Positions 50,301-60,046 are shown, counted from the first letter of the stretch. The stretch is DNA of 64,000 nucleotides from Zygaena filipendulae (GCA_907165275.2 OU015665.1:4588001-4652000), one strand, 5' to 3'. Notes: generated by a model not told the origin, from the letters alone. Numbers and translations: made by a program.

Positions 50301-53300
50301 AGCCACCAGCGCCAGAGAACCTCTGCACAATATGCTACACGTCAGGAACAACTGGAATGCCCAAAGGTGTGATGTTGACACACGAGAATGTCGTATCGTC
50401 TATGTGCAGCGTACTCATGCAGTTAGGTGAACACAAACCGTCGAAGAACGACGTCATGATATCCTTCTTGCCACTGGCGCATATGCTGGAACGTTGTTGT
50501 GAGGTAAATCAAACAAGGCCTTCTGGCTATTAAAATATTTAACTATGAACAGATTTCTTGCGGTCTTTGTATAAAAGTGAGGGTTTTTCTTTAAAAAAAT
50601 CTAAGAAAAGAATTAAACCTACCAAGATTTCACAGAGGTTGTCATGTACCTACAGTAACGTATTTGTTACCACTCACTTAGAGCCACCGCACACTAGATA
50701 TATGTACGACACGCGACAGAGTCGCAGAGTCGGAAGCTAGGGGAGTCAGAGCGCGCCCGTTCGTTCGCGGTGAAGTCGCGTCGACAAGACGCAGAGCTAT
50801 CGCTTGCGTCGACGACAAGTCGTCGCGACAAGATGCATTGACATGTTGCATAATATGCGCAGGCACTTATTAATTTGTCTTTACCTAAAGTACGGGAAGA
50901 TTTGAAGCAAGCAAAAAGAGCTATGGCGAATAATCGAAAACCACAAATTTAATAACATCTAGAGGCTAAAAAACTTTAACCTTAAATAGAAGCGCTAATA
51001 CTTTTCTACAGTTTAGCTACAGACATTATTTTATAATTATTTTAGAACGCAGTCTATATGGTTGGTGGAGCCGTTGGTTTCTACAGTGGTGACATTAGAC
51101 GGCTCGGTGACGATCTTGCTGCACTCAAGCCAACAATGATGCCAGCAGTTCCTCGACTGCTTAACAGACTGTTCGACAAAGCACAGTCGGAAATTTCAAA
51201 TTCAAAGATAAAGAAGTTGCTTTTCAACATGGCTTTATCGGCAAAAGAATCTGAATTAAAAAGGTGAGCACAAAATATGCTTCATCAACCCTTTTGTTTG
51301 TATCATAAAGAGGTAGAATAGGATTCATACTTTCAAGTATTAATATATATAATAGTTCAATTGTAAAATTTTATTGATAGACAGATAGATGGATATATCT
51401 TTATTGTACTCGAAACAAAAAAAGGTCTTACAGATTTTCTTACTGAAAACTAATGAAACACAACATTTTGTAGTAGTACAATTAATTGAACTCTTAATTG
51501 AAGTACTAAAAATAGACGTCTTATAAAATAAGGTTTTGTGAAAGCCTAAGACCTTTATGAATATCTTCTCAGATTTAAGATTAACCACGTATCTGTTGAG
51601 TATATTTGACTTATTTTATTTCCAGGGGTATAATTCGCAGCGACTCTTTATGGGATAAACTGGTCTTCCGTAAAGTTCGCGAGGGTATGGGAGGTCGTCT
51701 CCGTATTATAGTTGTTGGATCTGCACCTCTTGCGGGCAACGTGCTAACCTTCGCTAGATGCGCTCTTGGATGTCTGGTGAGTATGACGACATTGAACCAT
51801 CGTCGCAATAAATGGATCGAGAGCTTAGAAAAAGCAGTCCTATGTGTTAATCATGAGGATTTGTATACATCCAGAAGATTTACCTACCCAAACACAGTGT
51901 TTATATTTGGTTGGAATAAATTATATTATTATTATTTTATATTTACTAAAGTAACCACATAATTCAATTATGAGGAATTCATTGATGCCATATCACTGTT
52001 TGATTTGGAATGATATCAAAATGGCGTTTATACAGACGGCATTGTGGAAAACTATACGCTCGTTAATAGTTCATCGGCACACATCCTCTTGAAATAAAAC
52101 ATAATATTATTACGACCTATATTAATATGAGTTTCGGAATATACATAAATATCTCTGGGAATCAAGGTTAAAAAGAACGTTATTGCAGAAAATAGATATT
52201 ATGTTTGAGTGCATTCCGTCGATCTAATCGTCTCTAGGTTGCTGTCATAATATTGAAAATTACCACATTACCATTATCACTCTCATCCATTTCACTTATA
52301 CCTTTACTATAATTATACCTATTTCCTGAAATTACTCGTTGTTTTCCTAGCGTTTTCACCCGCTTCGAAATAGGAAATTTCCTTAGAAACTATTTTATTT
52401 CGCATGAAAATTGCTATCTCGCAATTCATTTCTGGAATCCCTACGGAACCCTATTCAGGGACGCTGTAGCTTCCTTTCAGTATTCAGTAGTTCTTTCCAT
52501 ATTTAAAACTAGCTGTTCCCCGCGGTTTCACCCACGGAAATTTCGGAAATCCCGCAGGAATTCCGGGTTAAAAAGCACCCTTTGTCCTTTTCTGTACCTC
52601 TGACAAAGTGTGTACAAAAAATTACGTGAAGATCAGTTGAACCGTTAAGACGTGAAAGCATAACAGACAGACACACAGAGTTACATACGCATTTATAATA
52701 TTAGTAGGGATTAAAAGCTTTACATCTTACAATATTAGTGTTAACCAACGAGCAACTACCTATTGAATTATTCTATTTTGTTCACCGTACAGATCGTGGA
52801 AGGCTATGGACAGACAGAGTGCACTGCGCCAGTAACTCTGACCATTCAGGGAGATCATGTACCTGAACACGTGGGACCTCCCGTCGCTTGCTGCAAAATC
52901 AAGGTAAAATCATAAATTAGATATTTATTTATAGACTGAAGCTTTGATGTCAAATTGTGCTCGCCTCGATAATCGTGAGTTTAGTCCTCTTTGGTTCAGT
53001 GTCTACCCCCAATGGTCAAGAGGACAAGGGCTGGGTGGGCTGTCCAGACCAGATAAAATCTCGGGCCAATACAAATCGCTATAAGAGGCCACAGACACAA
53101 TTATTGATACATACTTAAATTTAATAATTACAGCTAGTGGACGTACCCGAGATGGAGTACTACGCCGCGCAGGGTCAAGGCGAGGTGTGCGTGCAGGGAG
53201 CGAACGTCTTCAAGGGTTACTACAAAGAACCAGAGAAGACTAAAGAAGCCATCGACCATGACGGCTGGCATCACACTGGTGATGTAGGGAAATGGTTACC

Positions 53301-55314
53301 GGTAAGTAATTTTCTACTTAGCAAATCTTACCAATTTGGAGTATTTTTTATCACCATCCAAGTTTTTAAGGCAGACAGCAATGCAGAAGAAATATTTAAT
53401 TTTAATCAATAATAATAATAGGTGTTGTGAGTTAATGGATATCGAGTGTATGATTATGTAAATGGAAAAATCAAGTCAAGTCAATAATATATGTCTAACC
53501 TTCTGGAAGACAAGTGAGAGCTTTTAACATAATGCATAATTTTTTTTATTAAATTACCTAAATATATTTTTCTCGAAATAGTCAATTATGTAATTGAATC
53601 GTGGTTTTGCATGTTTTGTGGTAACATAATATTTTAGTACTGAGCAATACTATAAGAAAAAAAAACATGTAGTATGTATTGTATTGTATTTATGTAGGTT
53701 ATGTAGGTACCTATAGTCGTATCAAAATCTTTTAAGAAGTTTTAGATGGTGACAGGCCCACGGATGAATCTATTTTGGGTTCTGTCGTTTTAAAACATCT
53801 AATGAATTAGCTGTTAGTTTTTTAAATAGTGCGTCTGATGAATTAATTAGGTAGGTACGTATATTAATATTTGATGTTGAAAATATTTCCAGAATGGCAC
53901 TCTGAAAATCATCGATAGGAGGAAACACATTTTCAAGCTATCTCAAGGCGAATATATAGTTCCTGAAAAAATTGAGAACATATACATAAGGAGTCAATTT
54001 GTGGAACAAGTATTTGTTCACGGCGAATCGTTGAAGGTAATTTTGTTATATTTTGTTAGAGTACCTACTTAAATTGTAATATTGAATCGCAAGAAACAGA
54101 TATCTAAAGAATATCGATAGACGTTCTGTCGAATATCACAAGCACTCATGCTTCACAAATCAAAGATATAATGTATATTATGATAATAGGCATGTTGACT
54201 AATTTTTATTTTTTAGTCCGTCTTGTAGATTATTAAAAAATATTGGACACGTATTTTTTCTTTTTTTACGTAAACAATAAATAACGGCGATGTATTGAGT
54301 TGAAATTTCGCGTGACGTCACTATTCTGACAGTTTGTATGGTGGTTTTAGCGGTTAGTGACGTCACGACCCCCTCACTCTAAACTTTAATGCACTTTATC
54401 TCTGTGTATTTTAATTTATTTGAAAAAGCAAAAAATACGTGTCTATTGTTTTTTTTATTTTCTAACTGACGACTAATTAGAATTTTGATTTTCAAAAGTA
54501 GTCCACATCCCCATTGATAACTGATGAATATGGATTAGACAAAAAGGGTTTGAAGTCCATAAAATAGGTAACAATCCTCGGTAACAATATCACCTCGGGC
54601 TTCTGGTCCCAAACTACTACTATTTTTCATGATACACATTAATATTACGTATATCGACCGCCCAGACTTAGGGTAAAAACCACAGAACAAAAATAAAATA
54701 ACTAATAGAAGGGACATAAATTAAGTTTATTATAAAAACATGTAAAAACCAGTGTCGCCGCGTGATTTTCGCACACAAAACTATTCATCACGCACTAAAA
54801 CATTCATCAACGTAAAGAAATGTATGAAATGCTTTTTCGTTACGTTTTTACTTAGTCACTGTTTTTAAAATTTACAGTTTTGGGAATATTGCGCAAAATA
54901 TACTTGGGATACTAACATAAGAAGTTTTAGGCAAGTTAGAGCATTTGTTTTAATTTCCTTTGCAACCGTGGCGCGCCTGCCTCTCCTGCGCTGTGGAGGG
55001 CGGATATATCTTATACCTATTTTAATTTTATTGACATCAAAAAGAGCGATATTATGAAGGCCAATTTCAATAATACTAATAATAATAACCTTTTACCCTT
55101 GACAACTTACCCTCTAATTAAATAGATCAGGTACTGGCAGTGCCCGTACTTACCAGCCTATGCTGAGATAAAAATAAAAAATGGATAATAATAATAATCC
55201 ACTTCAAAACATACAGATCTACTTGATCCCACACTAAGCTATAAGCTTGTGTCGTGGAAACCAAGCAAACGTGGTATATACTACACATATTACTACATAT
55301 ATATTATACTATTG

Positions 55315-55362
<48 letters not shown>

Positions 55363-56743
55363 CCAGACTGGAAAATGGAACCCGGTGTTAATCACACAAA
55401 GTCCACCCCCACCGGGAATCGAACCCGGAACCTCTTGATTAGCGGGCAGGCATGGTGACCATTGCGCCAATCGGGTCGTCTAAATTTGACTTTGTCTTTG
55501 ACTTGATTCCAGTCGTGTGTCGTCGCCATCGTGGTGCCGGATGTGGACGTTGTCAAATGTTGGGCGCTAGAGAACGGCATCAAGGGTACGTTCTCGTCGC
55601 TGTGCGAGGACGAGCGCGTCAAGAAGATAATCCTGGACGACATGCTGCAGTGGGGGAAGACCGCCGGTCTCAAGACATTCGAGCAAGTATGTATCATCAT
55701 TGTGCTCGGCGTGAGGTTTAACGAGACGAGAGTTACATACTATCGTAGGTATAGGTGGTTCCTACAATGTTTCTTGTTTAATGTCTTATTGGATAACTAG
55801 CTGTTCCTCGCGGTTTCATCGGAGTTAGCTAAGATATTGAAAGAGAATAGATTGACAATACGCTCGGCCGCTGAGCTTTCCCCTTGAACCACGCAGCGGT
55901 AAAATGATCTCATGCTAACAAAATGCCGTTGGCTAGCAGAGACTATTGTCCATAGATACCACTTGACGTAAAGCGATGTGATTGGCTATTTGAAATTTAC
56001 TTTGTGGTGACTGGTATTTGATTGCATCGCAACGATGTGATTGGTTTTTATTTTGATAATTCCTCCCGCAAAAATTGGTTGAAATGGATCGCATAGTAAA
56101 AGTTTGTATTGTTCGTCTATTCTATTATAATGTCTTTGGGAGTTAATTTCAAAGTTTCTTATGTCCTTCTGTGTACCCCTGATAACTTGTATGTAAAATG
56201 TCATGATGATCGGTTGAGTCGTTAAGACGTGAAAGCGTTACAAATGAACAAACTCACATTCACATTCATAATAAAAATTACATTACATTATTAGAAAAAA
56301 AATATATAAATTACCTATGTGTTTTTTCTTGAATATCCAATAAAATATTTACAGCCAAAGTCTTTGTGGGAAACAGGCGTTTGTTCTTAATTAAACATTT
56401 GTTTTTATTTTTTGTATTAATTAAAATGTAATTTTGTCAGATCTAAACTGATTATGTTAATTGACTATTTAAAAGATTGTCATTTAACGAACACAAAGAG
56501 TCAATATTTTCCGATGATTTTCTATTGAACTTTTGATCGCTACATTTGTGTATTGTTTTCGATAAAACTTATTATCTATAATCTTAACCCGTTACCTACT
56601 TTCAGGTCAAGGACATATATTTGCACCCAGATCCGTTCTCTGTACAGAACGGTCTCCTCACACCCACAATGAAGGCGAAACGACCAGAAATAAGGAGTTA
56701 CTTCAAACCTCAGATCGAAGATATGTACAAGCAACTTGAATAA
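35115..56743 (+). CDS. Acsl: long-chain acyl-CoA synthetase (long isoform, 14 coding exons, 755 aa)
   Basis: It converts long-chain fatty acid, ATP and CoA to acyl-CoA, AMP and PPi at ER, mitochondrial or lipid-droplet membranes. Join 35115-35325, 37292-37449, 48168-48291, 49050-49193, 49291-49416, 49857-50056, 50303-50503, 51046-51263, 51626-51776, 52793-52903, 53134-53301, 53893-54036, 55513-55686, 56606-56743; every junction is GT-AG and keeps frame. The product has a charged N-terminal extension (1-70), a hydrophobic anchor (~80-105), then the AMP-binding fold: P-loop TSGTTGMPKG (334-343), EGYGQTE (514-520), HTGDVGKW (~595-602), DRRKHIFKLSQGEY (~611-624) and C-terminal LTPTMKAKRPE. No catalytic motif is missing. 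The sequence is closest by eye to the ACSL3/4 branch (GEYIVPEKIEN, VFVHGESL). Confidence 0.95.
36932..37195 (-). mobile_element. retroelement with (CTTT)n tail, minus, just upstream of exon A2
   Basis: GAAAGAAAGAAAGAAAA at ~36939 is the tail on the minus strand. An 88-codon plus-strand frame across it is fortuitous. It lies ~100 bp from the Acsl exon A2 acceptor. Confidence 0.4.
37292..37449 (+). CDS. Acsl: Acsl exon A2 (membrane anchor)
   Basis: Acceptor TTTGTCAACAG, donor CCG|GTGAGA. The first codon is ATG, made of A from exon A1 plus TG here. The exon encodes MIDIDQYIAMFGG, then a Gly/Ala/Leu-rich anchor (AGAALTLTGVAAATAFYIC) and TRPKPEKPLVTLHEQSLLEP, the RPxPxxP...L..QS motif seen after the anchor of ACSL proteins. 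High GC relative to the flanks. Confidence 0.9.
37450..39382 (+). other. intron between exon A2 and exon B, AT-rich
   Basis: No repeat family is clear. A possible alternative terminal exon starts after TGTAATTACAG at 38391. The DNA upstream of 39383 should contain the promoter for exon B; no TATA box is evident. Confidence 0.4.
39383..39463 (+). CDS. Acsl: Acsl alternative first exon B (Cys-rich N-terminus)
   Basis: ATG in context TTAAGAATGGCT opens 27 codons ending at donor AAAG|GTAAGTG in phase 0, the same phase as exon A2. It encodes MACCNCCIGVAPIRPPINLN then EQSDTIK. The NLNEQS segment parallels LHEQS of exon A2, so this exon replaces A1+A2 and gives a 659-aa protein without the hydrophobic anchor. 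Four cysteines in the first seven residues suggest S-acylation; that is an inference. Splicing to 48168 gives EQSDTIK|GPELVHVSKF. Confidence 0.75.
39935..40038 (+). mobile_element. retroelement tail (AAAAAGGAGGAGGTTC family), plus
   Basis: AACTGACTTCCCAAAAAGGA then GGAGGTTCGCAATTCGACGC and a T-rich run. It directly abuts the next Helitron. Confidence 0.5.
40039..40269 (-). mobile_element. non-autonomous Helitron with CATC microsatellite, minus
   Basis: CTAGTTGTGCCCCGCGGTTT then ACCCGCG to TTTATAATATTAGTAGGA|T. It is the better-preserved sister of 10248-10480. Confidence 0.75.
40965..41435. mobile_element. cluster of Helitron fragments in both orientations
   Basis: A minus fragment at ~40965 (CACGGATTCATCCGCG), a plus fragment at ~41105-41225 (GTCTGTCTGTTCGCAATAAA) and a plus fragment ending at 41434 (GCGAAACCGCTGGTACCAGT then TAG). 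Confidence 0.45.
41554..41788. mobile_element. MITE family 2, copy 2
   Basis: GATAAGCAATAGTGTGTTAA then CCCACACTGGAG, and GTGGGTTAACATGTTATTGC then TTATC, form the terminal repeats. The interior matches 27082-27336. Confidence 0.75.
42055..42241 (-). mobile_element. Helitron, GACAGACAG subfamily, minus
   Basis: CTAGCTGTCACAAGCGGTAA, AATTCCAGGATAAACTATAA and TCCTCTTGAATCACTCTATC are shared with 23874-24062. Confidence 0.6.
42931..43180 (-). mobile_element. Helitron remnant, minus
   Basis: GTGAGAGTCCCGTCAGAATC and CTTTTATTTTTCTTCTCCTC then GATGCCGTGACCAAGGGAAA are shared with 47183-47460. Confidence 0.5.
44176..44505 (+). mobile_element. MITE family 3, copy 1 (two CRE palindromes)
   Basis: The left end ACAATAGGGATGTTGACGAC is intact and the right end is degraded. 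The interior has two GTGACGTCAC palindromes ~45 bp apart and long imperfect subterminal inverted repeats (TAGTCCGTCAGTT / AAGACGGACTA). Confidence 0.75.
45343..45575 (-). mobile_element. tandem Helitron 3' ends, minus
   Basis: Two successive 3'-end signatures (GGCGGTTTCACTTGCG at ~45352 and GTGAGGTTTCACCCTCG at ~45431), each followed by the TTCCCG...GAATTC...GATA block. Confidence 0.5.
45648..45725 (+). mobile_element. tRNA-derived SINE head
   Basis: CCGTTGACCTAGTGGTTAGC (A-box-like) and GCGGTTTCGATCTCCGAATC (B-box) then AGGGTAAACATT, as at 10744. Confidence 0.55.
47183..47460 (-). mobile_element. Helitron, minus
   Basis: CTAGCTATACCCCCGCGGTT then GTGAAAGTTCCGTCAAAATG and ATGTCATGACCAAGGGAATT; same subfamily as 42931. 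Confidence 0.55.
48168..48291 (+). CDS. Acsl: Acsl common exon 3
   Basis: Acceptor TTTTCCAG. It encodes GPELVHVSKFFKEAKNGRYL...DDTRTLYEAFRRGVKES and ends one base into an Asn codon. It is the first exon common to both N-terminal forms and the start of the conserved ACSL body (DDxxTLYExFxRG). Confidence 0.95.
48705..48919 (+). mobile_element. Helitron, GCAACCCC-type subfamily, plus (Acsl intron)
   Basis: AACGCACAGCCTAAACCGCT, ATAAGGGGCTGAAAATGGGG and AATCGCGGGTGAAACCACGC then GGAACCGCTAG|T. Confidence 0.6.
49050..49193 (+). CDS. Acsl: Acsl exon 4
   Basis: Acceptor TTTTTTATCAG. It encodes NNGKCLGWREGPNKPY, then YNETLLRAKNFGSGLI and GQNTFI, matching the SNNGxCLGxR...Y segment of ACSL enzymes. 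It ends at ATTG|GTGAGT. Confidence 0.95.
49291..49416 (+). CDS. Acsl: Acsl exon 5
   Basis: Acceptor TTCTTTTTAG. It encodes GIYSQNCPEWVMTEQAAYCY then VPLYDTLGANACAFIVNQ, a strongly conserved ACSL block (PLYDTLG). Donor GTGAGT. Confidence 0.95.
49618..49674 (+). mobile_element. Helitron 3' fragment, plus (Acsl intron)
   Basis: GAGTTCCCGAAGGAATTTTA and AAGTAAAGCCGCGGAGTAAT then AGCTGA; a heavily decayed 3' end. Confidence 0.35.
49857..50056 (+). CDS. Acsl: Acsl exon 6
   Basis: Acceptor TTGTATTACAG. It encodes TEMSLVVCEDDKKANLLLDQ, then LRKLVTIKE and the linker to the P-loop. Donor GTATGA, phase 0. Confidence 0.9.
50303..50503 (+). CDS. Acsl: Acsl exon 7 (AMP-binding P-loop)
   Basis: Acceptor AACCCCACAG. 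It encodes PPAPENLCTICYTSGTTGMP then KGVM, the nucleotide-binding signature of adenylate-forming enzymes, and SFLPLAHMLER. Donor GTAAAT. Confidence 0.97.
51046..51263 (+). CDS. Acsl: Acsl exon 8
   Basis: Acceptor TTATTTTAG. It encodes GGAVGFYSGDIRRLGDDLAA, then KPTMMPAVPRLLNRLFDK, the FxxGDIRxLxDDL and PxxPRLLNR blocks of ACSL. Donor AAG|GTGAGC. Confidence 0.95.
51626..51776 (+). CDS. Acsl: Acsl exon 9
   Basis: Acceptor TTTATTTCCAG. It encodes GIIRSDSLWDKLVFRKVREG, then GGRLRIIVVGSAPL and CALGCL. Donor CTG|GTGAGT. Confidence 0.95.
52509..52710 (-). mobile_element. non-autonomous Helitron, full-length, minus (Acsl intron)
   Basis: CTAGCTGTTCCCCGCGGTTT then ACCC to CATTTATAATATTAGTAGGG; well preserved. 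Confidence 0.75.
52793..52903 (+). CDS. Acsl: Acsl exon 10
   Basis: Acceptor CACCGTACAG. It encodes IVEGYGQTECTAPVTLTIQG then HVGPPVACCKIK; YGQTE is the A5-type motif that contacts AMP. Donor AAG|GTAAAA. Confidence 0.97.
53134..53301 (+). CDS. Acsl: Acsl exon 11
   Basis: Acceptor TAATTACAG. It encodes LVDVPEMEYYAAQGQGEVCV, then FKGYYKEPEKTKEAIDHDGW and HHTGDVGKWLP, with the conserved TGD aspartate for ribose binding. Donor CCG|GTAAGT. Confidence 0.97.
53893..54036 (+). CDS. Acsl: Acsl exon 12
   Basis: Acceptor ATATTTCCAG. It encodes NGTLKIIDRRKHIFKLSQGE then YIVPEKIENIYIRS and VFVHGESLK: the hinge DRxK and the fatty-acyl-CoA synthetase signature region. Donor AAG|GTAATT. Confidence 0.97.
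54188..54517 (-). mobile_element. MITE family 3, copy 2 (Acsl intron)
   Basis: GCATGTTGACTAATTTTTAT at the left and AAGTAGTCCACATCCCCATT then G at the right. Two GTGACGTCAC palindromes are inside. Confidence 0.75.
55010..55080 (+). mobile_element. non-LTR 3' fragment (Acsl intron)
   Basis: TTTTATTGACATCAAAAAGA then GCGATATTATGAAGGCCAAT, related to 595-722. Confidence 0.5.
55184..55480 (-). mobile_element. full-length tRNA-derived SINE, minus, 33 bp from Acsl exon 13
   Basis: On the minus strand the head has GATTGGCGCAATGGTCACCA (A-box) and GGTTCCGGGTTCGATTCCCG (B-box). The body has ACACAAGCTTATAGCTTAGT and the tail GAAGTGGATTATTATTATTA. An (AT)n tract at 55317-55359 has expanded inside. Related fragments are at 7294 and 12251. 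Confidence 0.75.
55317..55359. repeat. (AT)n microsatellite inside SINE
   Basis: About 21 uninterrupted AT units. Confidence 0.9.
55513..55686 (+). CDS. Acsl: Acsl exon 13
   Basis: Acceptor GACTTGATTCCAG. It encodes SCVVAIVVPDVDVVKCWALE, then GIKGTFSSLCEDERVKK and GKTAGLKTFEQ, the C-terminal subdomain of ACSL. Donor CAA|GTATGT. The pyrimidine tract is made of TTTGAC/TTTGTC units. Confidence 0.95.
55797..56275 (-). mobile_element. Helitron, minus, interrupted by ~300 bp
   Basis: The 3' end CTAGCTGTTCCTCGCGGTTT is at 55797. The body GTGTACCCCTGATAACTTGT and TGATGATCGGTTGAGTCGTT resumes at ~56125. The DNA between them is unrelated and unclassified. Confidence 0.5.
56606..56743 (+). CDS. Acsl: Acsl exon 14 (terminal)
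   Basis: Acceptor CTACTTTCAG. It encodes VKDIYLHPDPFSVQNGLLTP then TMKAKRPEIRSYFKPQIEDM, with the catalytic-type lysine region (TPTMKxKRP) at the extreme C-terminus, then YKQLE and stop TAA. Confidence 0.97.
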   Translation, partial: VKDIYLHPDPFSVQNGLLTPTMKAKRPEIRSYFKPQIEDMYKQLE

Positions 56744-56846
56744 CAACAATATTCAACTTGAATATTTAATTCGTTTTAAAAATGACAAAATTCGATATAC
56801 CGGCGTGCAAAAAAGTTTGACCATCTAGTTCAAACATAATTCAAAA

Positions 56847-56852
56847 AATAAA
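56847..56852 (+). terminator. Acsl poly(A) signal AATAAA, proximal
   Basis: First AATAAA, 104 bases after the stop. Another is at 57156-57161, so alternative 3' ends are possible. Confidence 0.5.
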
Positions 56853-59363
56853 TACATACCTACCTACCTAGAAAGAGAAATCGTTAAAAATATTTTCTTA
56901 TTAATTGGGTGACAACTACTCAGTTTACTTATTTATTTACATACCTACTATATTTGAGAGAACGATTTGCTATTTATTTTTCAATATTCAATCCATATAA
57001 GGTTGTACGTTGTATGAAAATCTTTAGCCGTAAACAGTAAAGCGTTTATACTAGTTTTCCTGAGGTGTAAGAAGGTACATTTTATGTGACATTTTGAATA
57101 TTCCCGGAACATCTAGTTGTTAAATATATAATCAATAATAGTTATACACAATGGCAATAAATGATAATAATGCTTAATATGACGCGTTCATTGTAATTCA
57201 AAGTGTCAATTATAACGAAAACCAAATAAGTTTATTTTTATTTTTATATATTTAAGGGTTACGTTAGTAACCAGACCTGTTACAAAATGTAATCAACTAG
57301 AATTTTAAAAAAACCGACATACTAATAGCTGTCTCAAAAGAAAGTTTCGATTTAAACATTAAATATAAACATTTAATTATGGTTAAGACACCTTTATTTC
57401 TTTGTTTAATAAAATATAATAAATTAACTATATTTTACTTTTATGGTTATTAAAAATTCAAACAATGCGAAAATTGCTTGGCAATTTTAGTAAAATCTGC
57501 AGCATTATAGTTACGACTTAGCGAGTATGGAAATTTTCTACTCAGGTAGTAGGAAAATTGTGTAGGTATAATATGACGTCCTGTTAATAGGTTATCCCAA
57601 ATATTATTATCATCAGTTTGTAGAAATTCGATATTATTAGTAGTCAATTTTTGATTTAATATAAAAAAGCTATAAGTCCTAATTAAATTTACTATTAACT
57701 TTAAAAAGTTGTGCTTCGTAAATTCAATTGGGGAGAATAAGAATAATGCAATGAAACGTTGCAATATTCGCTTTAAGGAGGGCTATAATTAATTTGCACT
57801 GTAGTGTACCTTGATTAATAGGTACGTAGGTGCCTCCTTTTATAAAGGTACTTTTAAAGTAAGCCTAAGCTAATGATTATTTTGAATGTATGAAACAATT
57901 TAACAATCACATAGTTTAATTAGATGAAATGTACATACATATTTTCTGCTGTGCCTTTTTAAAACGAAATGTTTTAAACCAACATTGTGTATTAATGACA
58001 AAAGCAACATGGTTAACGTTGGCATGTGTGGCCTGTGAAAGGATATTAAACCGTAAGTCGTCAAGTTGCGGTGCTATGTTGCGGATCCCTTTTTCAATTG
58101 TAAATAATATATATTCACAGTTTCCTTAGTAATTAATAAAATCTTTTAGTAATTCATTAAAAGCTTAGACATACTTAATTATTATCTAGCGTATAAGTAC
58201 CTATTAATTATTTACGTCACCTAAAGGTAATTAAGTCACATTGCCCAATAACTATGTATATTTTGTCAGACACTGAAAACGGTGTTATTTTTTTTGTTTC
58301 ATTTTTGTTCTTAGGCGACATCCGTGTTCTTGTTTATTTTATTCTATTTCTTTTAATTAAAAATTTCTCACTGCACACGCAAGAAAGAAGGAGCTATGCT
58401 AGTATTTATCATATGTTTTCGAATGAAAAAAGTTATTTAATGAGAGTTGTAAAAATACGATACATAGGTACCTACCTAATTAGGTATCAAATCACATTAA
58501 TGTTATAATATTTAATTAAACGCAGTTGCATACATAACTTTATCCACATTCATGACGTGAATAATATATAATGTATAATGCGTTCAGAAAGTGCATTCTT
58601 ATCCCTTGCCATTATAGATGGGCAATCAACTCGGTGTTCGAGTAATCGGGCTTAAACCCGAAAACGGCAGGCTTTTATCGGGCGGAATCCCAAGCCCATC
58701 TATACTTGCCATACATGTACTACGTAAATTTTGTAATGAATTTTATCGAACTGGTTTTTGTTAGTTCTAGATAAAGTTTTTGAACGCGTTAAAAATAAAA
58801 ACCGCGCATCTGATCACTAATTTTATAAATATAACATTAAAATATTAAGATTTATGATAAAAGCTGCCATTTTCTCCATTTCGGTTACCCTAAAGAAGAG
58901 TTTCTTTGTGTAGGTAGAACAGACTTTGTCTTACATAGTACAACAACTTTATACACTTGATAAAAGCAAGTAATTTTTATATAATTTACATTAGTTCCTA
59001 CAGTTATAGGTGAATCTCCACTTTGTCATGAATGAAGTTATAAAGTGTATAAGATAACTCACTCTGCAAACGTATAGTGAATGTTCTTTTTCATTATAAA
59101 ATAATTAATGATATTTAATTAGCTATCTAATATTACGTTAGACGTAAGCAATAGTTTCAAAAAAAATTTAGGAGCTTTGAGCAAACTTTAAAATAATTGC
59201 GTTTATAATGTTTTTTTAAACCAAAATTTTGTTGTTATCGGTGCAAATTGTACTACTATGATAATTTATTTTGTAATAAAATTTCTGAAAACCTACTTTA
59301 TTATTATTATTTTTGAAGAGACTACTGTGCATTACTACAAGATATTTATCCATTTTTTTAGCA
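56853..59363. other. Acsl 3' flank, AT-rich, no gene seen
   Basis: A short GC patch at 58617-58700 (CGGGCTTAAACCCGAAAACG) forms small inverted repeats. The rest is AT-rich without a supportable ORF. Confidence 0.45.
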
Positions 59364-59555
59364 CTAGCTATGCCCTGCGGTTTCACCCGCGTGAAAAGAT
59401 TTTATGTAGCAACTTTTTTTCTCGAAATCCGATTTGAATGAAACAATGCCTATATGTAGCTCCAGGCTAAGCTTAATCTACCTGTGAAAACCGCATGACA
59501 CTCCGTTCTGTAGATTTGGAGATTATCGCGAACAGACAGACAGACAGAACAGAAT
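59364..59555 (-). mobile_element. Helitron (AGCTCCAGG subfamily), minus
   Basis: CTAGCTATGCCCTGCGGTTT then ACCCGCGTGAAA, GAAATCCGATTTGAATGAAA and ATATGTAGCTCCAGG, then ATCGCGAACAGACAGACAGA. Confidence 0.65.
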
Positions 59556-59765
59556 TTTGAAAACTTTTTTTGTGGTTGGTTGCTCTTCTTTTATCGCCCC
59601 CTGTCAATTTTTCTTAAAAATATTCAATGTACAGAATCGCGGAATTTATTTTTATTTTTAAAAAATAAAAATAAATAAAATAGAGGTCCTGAACGAAATA
59701 ATTTACAGCTGAATCCTTAATAGTTAGCGGTAGCTACACAAATGGATACAAAATAGGCAAAGTTA

Positions 59766-59964
59766 CCAGCTGTTCCCTGCGGTTTCGTCACGATAATTTC
59801 GGAGTTTTAGCGGGAAATCTGGGATAAAAAATCTGTTAATCCAGGTAATAAACCATCTGTGTGTCTTTTATTTCGATCTACTCAGTCGTTTTTACGTGAT
59901 TGAGTAACAAATATCCAAATATACAACCTATCAGCTTTCATTATTTAAAATATTATAGTAGGAT
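59766..59964 (-). mobile_element. Helitron, minus
   Basis: CCAGCTGTTCCCTGCGGTTT to AAAATATTATAGTAGGATAA; moderately decayed. Confidence 0.6.
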
Positions 59965-60003
59965 AAGGTTACTATCAACCAGTATTAGGTATAGGTACCT
60001 TTT

Positions 60004-60046
60004 GCCTCAATCATGGACCAATTATTAATTGGTCCATGGCCTCAAT
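60004..60046. repeat. 27-bp palindrome flanked by 8-bp direct repeats
   Basis: GCCTCAAT at 60004-60011 and 60039-60046 flank CATGGACCAATT, ATT, AATTGGTCCATG (12-bp perfect arms). Confidence 0.9.

Noticed and set aside
55405..55480. tRNA gene on the minus strand
   Set aside because: A and B boxes are good but the anticodon arm does not fold cleanly, and the sequence continues into a repeated body and ATT tail found elsewhere; it is the head of a SINE.
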